In this document: positions 59,889 through 64,000 of the stretch, piece by piece
How positions within the stretch are numbered: the stretch's first letter is position 1
Layout: each line of letters begins with the position of its first letter
NCBI RefSeq assembly: GCF_003402235.1
Contig: NZ_QEWO01000010.1
Span: 22,932 to 86,931, forward strand
Reading direction: 5' to 3'
DNA: 64,000 nucleotides
Source of the DNA: Parahaliea mediterranea
GTDB taxonomy: Bacteria; Pseudomonadota; Gammaproteobacteria; Pseudomonadales; Halieaceae
The notes under the pieces: model-generated
Seen by the model: the letters and a program-made list of their open reading frames with translations, nothing else
What the model was told of the DNA's origin: nothing
The model's database searches: none
Made by a program: the position numbers and the translations under genes

Positions 59889-60743
59889 TCACAACGAGCA
59901 GAATCCCTGCCTGAACGCATCCAGTTGCGCTCCCACTAAATCTGCATCGCGCCCTCTGGCCATGTCTAACAATAAAGCTTCCGAGCTTGTCTCATCTTGC
60001 AGAATTTCCGCTATACGATCAGCCGTGGCAGGCGCAGCGATGTGTTTTGCATGGAGAGACAGCAGGTAAGCTCCCACCGGATCAAATTCGTGGTCAAACC
60101 GATCCATGGCCCCGGACTCATAGGCCTCGTTCACCATTGCATTGATTTTGAGGTATGTACTCATGAGGTAGAGTAGGTCTTGCGCATCCTTTGGGCGTTC
60201 GGCAATGTCCCGATCTCCCCATGCGACCAATTTAAGAAGTGCCATTCCCGGCGGGGATGCCACTGGCACGATCAGCTCGGGGTCGGCATCGATCCTTACC
60301 TGGGTCGCGTTGGCAAGTGCCTCGGGAAAGCCCAGCACACTCATTTTGATTTCACCCTTTGGAGGCCAGGCAATGAGATCGCCGGCGTCACTCAACGCGC
60401 CGAAGGGAACCAGATCGATATATCCAATATCCAGGTCCCAATCCTCGGGGCTGACCAGACGTTGTGGCTCTTTGGATGGGGAGAAACCTTGATCAATAAG
60501 CAGCTTTTGCAGTTGATCAAAGTCTGACCAAGAAGCCACCTGGATGCCAAAGTCGATATCCCGGGTACCGCGCTCAATCGCAGCACCGAAGCCATGTACC
60601 AACACAATGTCTCTGGCCATGGCTCCGACAATGAGATAGGGGATGTTTAGCTGGGAAACAGCCTTATCGACTGCCCGATAAAGCTCAACCGCCCCCCGGT
60701 GTAGCTTCCCGGAGATGTCTATCGATGTACTTTTCGTAAACAA
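59889..60743 (-). CDS. Nucleotidyltransferase toxin, AbiEii-like
   Basis: About 284 residues. Nucleotidyltransferase signatures are visible: YLIVGAMARDIVL, and RGTRDIDFGIQVASWSDF with the metal-binding DxD. LDIGYIDLVPFG lies in the third acidic position. The partner upstream is AbiEi-like, so a type IV-style AbiE module is likely. The start is uncertain: I prefer TTG 60743, which has GGAGA ahead of it; GTG 60773 is the alternative. It overlaps its partner. Confidence 0.75.
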   Translation of the reverse strand: MFTKSTSIDISGKLHRGAVELYRAVDKAVSQLNIPYLIVGAMARDIVLVHGFGAAIERGTRDIDFGIQVASWSDFDQLQKLLIDQGFSPSKEPQRLVSPEDWDLDIGYIDLVPFGALSDAGDLIAWPPKGEIKMSVLGFPEALANATQVRIDADPELIVPVASPPGMALLKLVAWGDRDIAERPKDAQDLLYLMSTYLKINAMVNEAYESGAMDRFDHEFDPVGAYLLSLHAKHIAAPATADRIAEILQDETSSEALLLDMARGRDADLVGAQLDAFRQGFCSL

Positions 60744-61746
60744 GCTTCGCTGTCTCCAGGTTGCGCGGATCACCAGTGCTTGTTAAGTCCGCGTAGGTGA
60801 GTATGGGGTCAGTGGTTTCTGTCCATTGATTATCTGGCGTCCAGAACATGTCGAATATTCTGACAACACCTTCCTCGGTGCGCTGATCTTTTCCCGTTCT
60901 TCGCAATCGTGCGCCATTCACAAACTCGTTTAAGCGCTCTTTCGGGAGGTAGACAGTCACGTCCTTCGGCTGGATGTAATGGGTCAGCTTGTCTGCGGCG
61001 AGCTCGCCGCCCCAAACCGCACCAAATTCTTCTATAACAACATCGACCCACCAAACGGGATTCCCGGCGGTCCACGTGCCCAGGTTCAGCTTTTTCTGTA
61101 ACTTCAGGGGATAGGCATCGACCCAGCGTCGAAACAAGCCTTCGAGGTTTACCAGGCGTTTTCCCTTGTCCCGGCCAAGATCCCTTAAATATCCCGCTTC
61201 TTTCAGGCCATTCATCACCCACCCGATGGTGCCGTTGGCGACGCCGGTGATTTCCGCGATATGGCGATAGGGCCGGTTCACCAGCTCCGGATTTTTCAGG
61301 AAGGCATATACAACCTTCAGGCCGGTAGGCTCAAAAGCCCGATTTGTCTCCTTCGCTGTGAATTCCTGAAGCAGCTTGTTTCCCCGGACATAGATGAAAT
61401 TTCCGGGTGCGTTGATGTAGGCATTACCCGCGGCATCGATAAACTGGAGCTCCAGCTGTTTCAGTCGTGCGGCAAGGTTCGGGTTTACATAGTCGGTGAC
61501 GAGCATGCCTCTATCTACGCCATAGTGATCTTGTATGAGGCGCAATTGTTCGACAAGCGCACCCAGGTTCGCCTGAGCGGCTCGGGGCTTTATTTCAACC
61601 GCATAGGGCACGGCATCATCGCCAAGTTCGATAAGCGCATCCGCGCGATATCTCCCAATAGCAACCTCACGGTCTCTGATCGCAACCTGTAGAGGGACCT
61701 CTGCGGTGAGTGCAGTGATCGCCCTCTCAAGAATCTGATTCTCCAT
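60685..61746 (-). CDS. AbiEi-like antitoxin/regulator with nuclease-like N-terminal domain
   Basis: About 353 residues. N-terminal segment RADALIELGDDAVPYAVEIK looks like a PD-(D/E)xK-type core. The winged helix in the middle is recognisable in HIAEITGVANGTIGWVMNGL. C-terminal region VTVYLPKERLNEFVNGARLR is AbiEi-like. AbiEi proteins repress their operon and counter the AbiEii toxin. Repeated TGTACA sites upstream fit that. ATG 61746 preferred; GTG 61770 possible. Confidence 0.7.
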   Translation of the reverse strand: MENQILERAITALTAEVPLQVAIRDREVAIGRYRADALIELGDDAVPYAVEIKPRAAQANLGALVEQLRLIQDHYGVDRGMLVTDYVNPNLAARLKQLELQFIDAAGNAYINAPGNFIYVRGNKLLQEFTAKETNRAFEPTGLKVVYAFLKNPELVNRPYRHIAEITGVANGTIGWVMNGLKEAGYLRDLGRDKGKRLVNLEGLFRRWVDAYPLKLQKKLNLGTWTAGNPVWWVDVVIEEFGAVWGGELAADKLTHYIQPKDVTVYLPKERLNEFVNGARLRRTGKDQRTEEGVVRIFDMFWTPDNQWTETTDPILTYADLTSTGDPRNLETAKLVYEKYIDRHLREATPGGG

Positions 61747-61761
61747 TTTCTGCACCAGCTT

Positions 61762-61941
61762 CGTACACAAAAATCAATTGTACATTAAAAGTGTACGGTG
61801 TCTAGTGGTGTACATGTGCCCCTTGTCTGTATATTTATCTAATAAATACATAAGGTTACCGGACGCAATAGGCTCTCGTTCGGGTCATGTACACAAAATC
61901 AAGACGTACATCATGTGTGTGCAGCTCCCCGGAGTGTACAA
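61762..61941. promoter_or_regulatory. Array of TGTACA-type sites upstream of the AbiE-like operon
   Basis: At least six GTAC-centred palindromes: CGTACAC (61762), TTGTACATT (61779), GTGTACGG (61791), GTGTACATG (61808), CATGTACACA (61886), ACGTACATC (61904) and GTGTACAAC (61933). They cluster in the AT-rich promoter region and are presumably bound by the HTH of the AbiEi-like protein. Confidence 0.6.
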
Positions 61942-61949
61942 CTGCAAAG

Positions 61950-62235
61950 TCACCTATAGGGCATTGATCACTGATCAATCACGCCCTCTCAATCTGGATA
62001 AGGCCGAAAGTCGACAGGCGCAGCAAGTCTGCCCCCATACAGGAGGACGTTTGTCATCCCATAAAATGAGCCCGTCACTACTGTATCGCTCCGCTCAACA
62101 AGAACGTCGCGGTTTGCGTAGCCTGACTACGTATAAACTCACCAATCTAATGGTGCAGCGGAAATACCACAAAACACGGATGCCAATGTGTAAGTTGCAG
62201 TGGCTTGTAGAGCGAAAGTCCGACGGAGTATACGA
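61950..62235. other. Intergenic stretch without a recognised gene
   Basis: Nearly 300 bp between the TGTACA array and the plus-strand gene. It contains TGATCACTGATCA (61967), a small palindromic repeat, and presumably the promoter of the downstream gene. Nothing else supported. Confidence 0.4.
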
Positions 62236-63453
62236 ATGACACGACAGGAATTGTTTGACCTGGTGTGGTCACAGCCGGTGACCCGGGTAGCGGAGTCTCT
62301 CGGAGTTTCTGATGTTGCAGTGAAGAATCACTGCCGGAAACATCACATTCCTACGCCCTCCAGGGGTTACTGGGCAAAGCTCAAGAGCGGCAAGAAAGTG
62401 TCAAAACCCAGATTGCGTACCAGTCTGGAGCCCGCTGATGCCCTTGTGAATATCCAGCCCAGGCCGGTGAAGACACGCTCCCCAGCGGTGACGGCCATCG
62501 AATCGCAGGCGCTTAGCTACCGCGAACAAATTGCCGCCGATTTCAGGTTGGTCGAGCGGTTGCCACGCACCCTCCATCCTTTTGTGGATGCTCTGCGTAC
62601 TTTGCTGGAGGAAACCGAGAAAGATCAGTACGGGTTTCGGGACCTGGGCGACTCTTACTGGAAAAAGACCTGTTTGAGTGATTCCAGCAAAGCCAGGGCA
62701 TTCCGCCTTCTTCAGTCAATGGCCGCTCTTGCAAGCAAACTGGGCCATGAGCTGTATCTTGAGAAGAGCAACTGCTTCTGGAAAGTGGGCGAGGAGACTT
62801 TCGAGTTCACGCTGTATGAAACCCGGAACCAGAAACCGCATACGCCGACCAAGGAAGAACTGGAGTACGAGGCGCGCCGCCTGAGGTGGTCGGGCAGCAG
62901 TGATAGAAAATCCTACCGAACCTGGGACTACTACCCCTCTGGGCGATTGATCTTCCATATCAGTGATAATCAGTCTGACTGGCGTCTGGATCTTTCCAAG
63001 AACGAGCGACGCTGGCGGGATACCAAAGCCACTACTCTAGAAGAGCGCGCTCTGGATATTTTCGTGTGGTTGCAGGCAGCGGCGGTGGAAGCCAAGGAGA
63101 AACGCCTGCTTATTGAGGAAGAAGAACGTCGTCAAGAGAAAGAAGCCGAACGACAGGCACGCATCCGGCAGCGGAAGGAAAATGCGAAATCACTGCGGAA
63201 CCATATTAATGAGTTGGGCGATGTACTGGACACGATCCACCGCCTTGAACAAATGGTGGAGTTCATCGACAGGCAGGATAACGCGGGTCACTGGGCCAGC
63301 CAGCGAGTGCGAGCAGAAGTCGTCTCCTATAAAGACTTTCTGGCATCCAATTTCCAGCATGAGCATTTTGAAACGGTGTGCGAGACGCTGGATATGAAGG
63401 AAGGGGAGGGTGTCCTGATGGAAATGCTGTATCCGGGAGAGTGCCAGAAGTAA
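62236..63453 (+). CDS. Hypothetical HTH/coiled-coil protein
   Basis: A 405-residue protein. The N-terminus has an HTH (RQELFDLVWSQPVTRVAESL, then GVSDVAVKNHCRKHHIPTPS). A mixed middle domain is followed by a highly charged coiled coil at about 285-335 (EEEERRQEKEAERQARIRQR). The C-terminus contains FLASNFQHEHFETVCETLDM. Such proteins occur on mobile elements; the function is unknown. The start follows GGAGTATACGA. Confidence 0.7.
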   Translation: MTRQELFDLVWSQPVTRVAESLGVSDVAVKNHCRKHHIPTPSRGYWAKLKSGKKVSKPRLRTSLEPADALVNIQPRPVKTRSPAVTAIESQALSYREQIAADFRLVERLPRTLHPFVDALRTLLEETEKDQYGFRDLGDSYWKKTCLSDSSKARAFRLLQSMAALASKLGHELYLEKSNCFWKVGEETFEFTLYETRNQKPHTPTKEELEYEARRLRWSGSSDRKSYRTWDYYPSGRLIFHISDNQSDWRLDLSKNERRWRDTKATTLEERALDIFVWLQAAAVEAKEKRLLIEEEERRQEKEAERQARIRQRKENAKSLRNHINELGDVLDTIHRLEQMVEFIDRQDNAGHWASQRVRAEVVSYKDFLASNFQHEHFETVCETLDMKEGEGVLMEMLYPGECQK

Positions 63454-63593
63454 CGGCGCACCAGGAGGTTTCCCAAGAACTCGAGGCGGAACACGAAGAA
63501 TCGGGCTGACATGTCAGGGAATTAGCGACGTCTACTGAAAATCCAAAACGGTCTGTGTGTGGATTGCCTGCAGGGCCGGAAAATATAGGGGCT

Positions 63594-63638
63594 GGAGGTG
63601 TAGGCTAGGCGTCCTAAGGACGCCTAGCCTACACCTCC
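63594..63638. repeat. 45-bp perfect palindrome
   Basis: Arms of 22 bp, starting GGAGGTGTAGGCTAGGCGTC and reading to TCCT, around a single central base. It lies between two convergent genes. It has no T run on either side, so it is not a standard terminator. Confidence 0.75.
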
Positions 63639-63721
63639 ACCGCCCGAATTGTAATGCCAGCTTGTTGTAAGAAGGGTATGTTCCCGCAGCCTGCCGCTTT
63701 TTCGGAGGATATAGATGGTAG

Positions 63722-64000
63722 TCAACTGGCCGCTTCAGGGAACAGCCCTGGCATCCAGCGTCCGGCCAGTCGTGCCGGGAAGGCAATCTGCAGAGGCGCT
63801 CTGGGACTGGCTGAATGCAATACGCCCTTTTGCATGAGCGCTGAAACAATGCGCCTGGCTTGGCGATCGCCAGTCCCGACAATGTCGGGAACGTCACCGC
63901 GAGGAAGCTCTCCGCGATAGAGGACGGCTTCCAGTATGTGGCCGGCTTTTGGCGGTAGACTGTCTGTACGGATTTCTTCCTCGACCCAGAGTCGAATGCG
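63722..64000 (-). CDS. Fic-family protein, C-terminal part (cut by window edge)
   Basis: The last 92 codons of a minus-strand gene, open to the right edge. It reads LPPKAGHILEAVLYRGELPR, then TGDRQARRIVSALMQKGVL and LAGRWMPGLFPE before the stop. This matches the C-terminal winged-helix region of large Fic proteins (AMPylating family). The catalytic HPFxxGNG motif would lie outside the window, so activity cannot be judged. Confidence 0.75.
   Translation of the reverse strand, partial: RIRLWVEEEIRTDSLPPKAGHILEAVLYRGELPRGDVPDIVGTGDRQARRIVSALMQKGVLHSASPRAPLQIAFPARLAGRWMPGLFPEAAS

Noticed and set aside
63532..63897. Minus-strand frame of 121 codons near the right edge
   Set aside because: It crosses the perfect palindrome, and the overlapping frame encodes the Fic C-terminus with clear family sequence.
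1..64000. tRNA, rRNA or attachment-site repeats
   Set aside because: I looked for tRNA cloverleaf ends and rRNA sequence and saw none. No direct repeat of the kind that flanks an integrated ICE was found inside the window, though the ends of the element may lie outside.

Overview
The window is about 64 kb of GC-rich DNA from a gammaproteobacterium. I cannot name the genus; the gene families resemble those of Pseudomonas, Marinobacter, Halomonas and relatives. Almost all of it looks like the backbone and cargo of one large conjugative element. It has a complete plasmid-style replicon: nine 21-bp iterons, a perfect DnaA box, an AT-rich stretch, a replication initiator and ParA/ParB. It also has a type IV secretion cluster of the PFGI-1/ICE (genomic island) class and a tyrosine-recombinase-family integrase. 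A conjugative megaplasmid, or an ICE that can replicate as a plasmid, fits better than ordinary chromosome.

Layout. 1-5.9 kb: heavy-metal resistance, with a CzcCBA-type RND efflux operon, a CDF exporter, a CadR/PbrR-like MerR regulator and a DUF3703 protein. 5.9-18 kb: establishment and defence genes, many single genes behind similar hairpin leaders. These include small membrane proteins, a KorB-like/KfrA pair, an SRAP protein, a zeta-type toxin module, DUF429, an ArdB/KlcA antirestriction protein, a membrane-anchored thermonuclease, a RadC/JAB protein, an XRE-dynamin GTPase with a zinc-ribbon partner, and ParDE. 18-28 kb: partition and replication, with three more ParB-family proteins, ParA, oriV, the initiator, a DnaT-like protein and a relaxase-related protein. 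28-31.6 kb: a RES-Xre toxin-antitoxin pair, a hairpin-rich non-coding region, the integrase and a YegP-like protein. 31.8-38.2 kb: a cargo block with a periplasmic binding-like protein, a degenerate sensor kinase, a frameshifted Cys-rich gene, a TonB-dependent receptor and a gamma-glutamylcyclotransferase-like protein. 38.2-55.7 kb: a divergent CI-like/Cro-like regulatory pair whose Cro-like gene overlaps the start of an 18-gene conjugation operon. 55.7-64 kb: an amber-interrupted small gene, a CsrA homologue, topoisomerase III, an Mrr-like protein, an AbiE-like pair, an uncharacterised HTH/coiled-coil protein and the C-terminus of a Fic protein.

Points most worth a second look: (1) an exact 106-bp repeat, one copy inserted in frame in the DUF3703 gene and the other supplying the stop codon of a zinc-ribbon gene; (2) a covarying three-hairpin leader in front of three genes, with a related hairpin before radC, similar in context to the known radC RNA motif; (3) two copies of a different, larger leader closed by the same 11-12 bp stem; (4) an XRE-dynamin GTPase coupled to a zinc-ribbon/glycine-rich membrane protein, a possible undescribed membrane-acting defence or maintenance system; (5) the apparent CI/Cro-like switch on the transfer operon.
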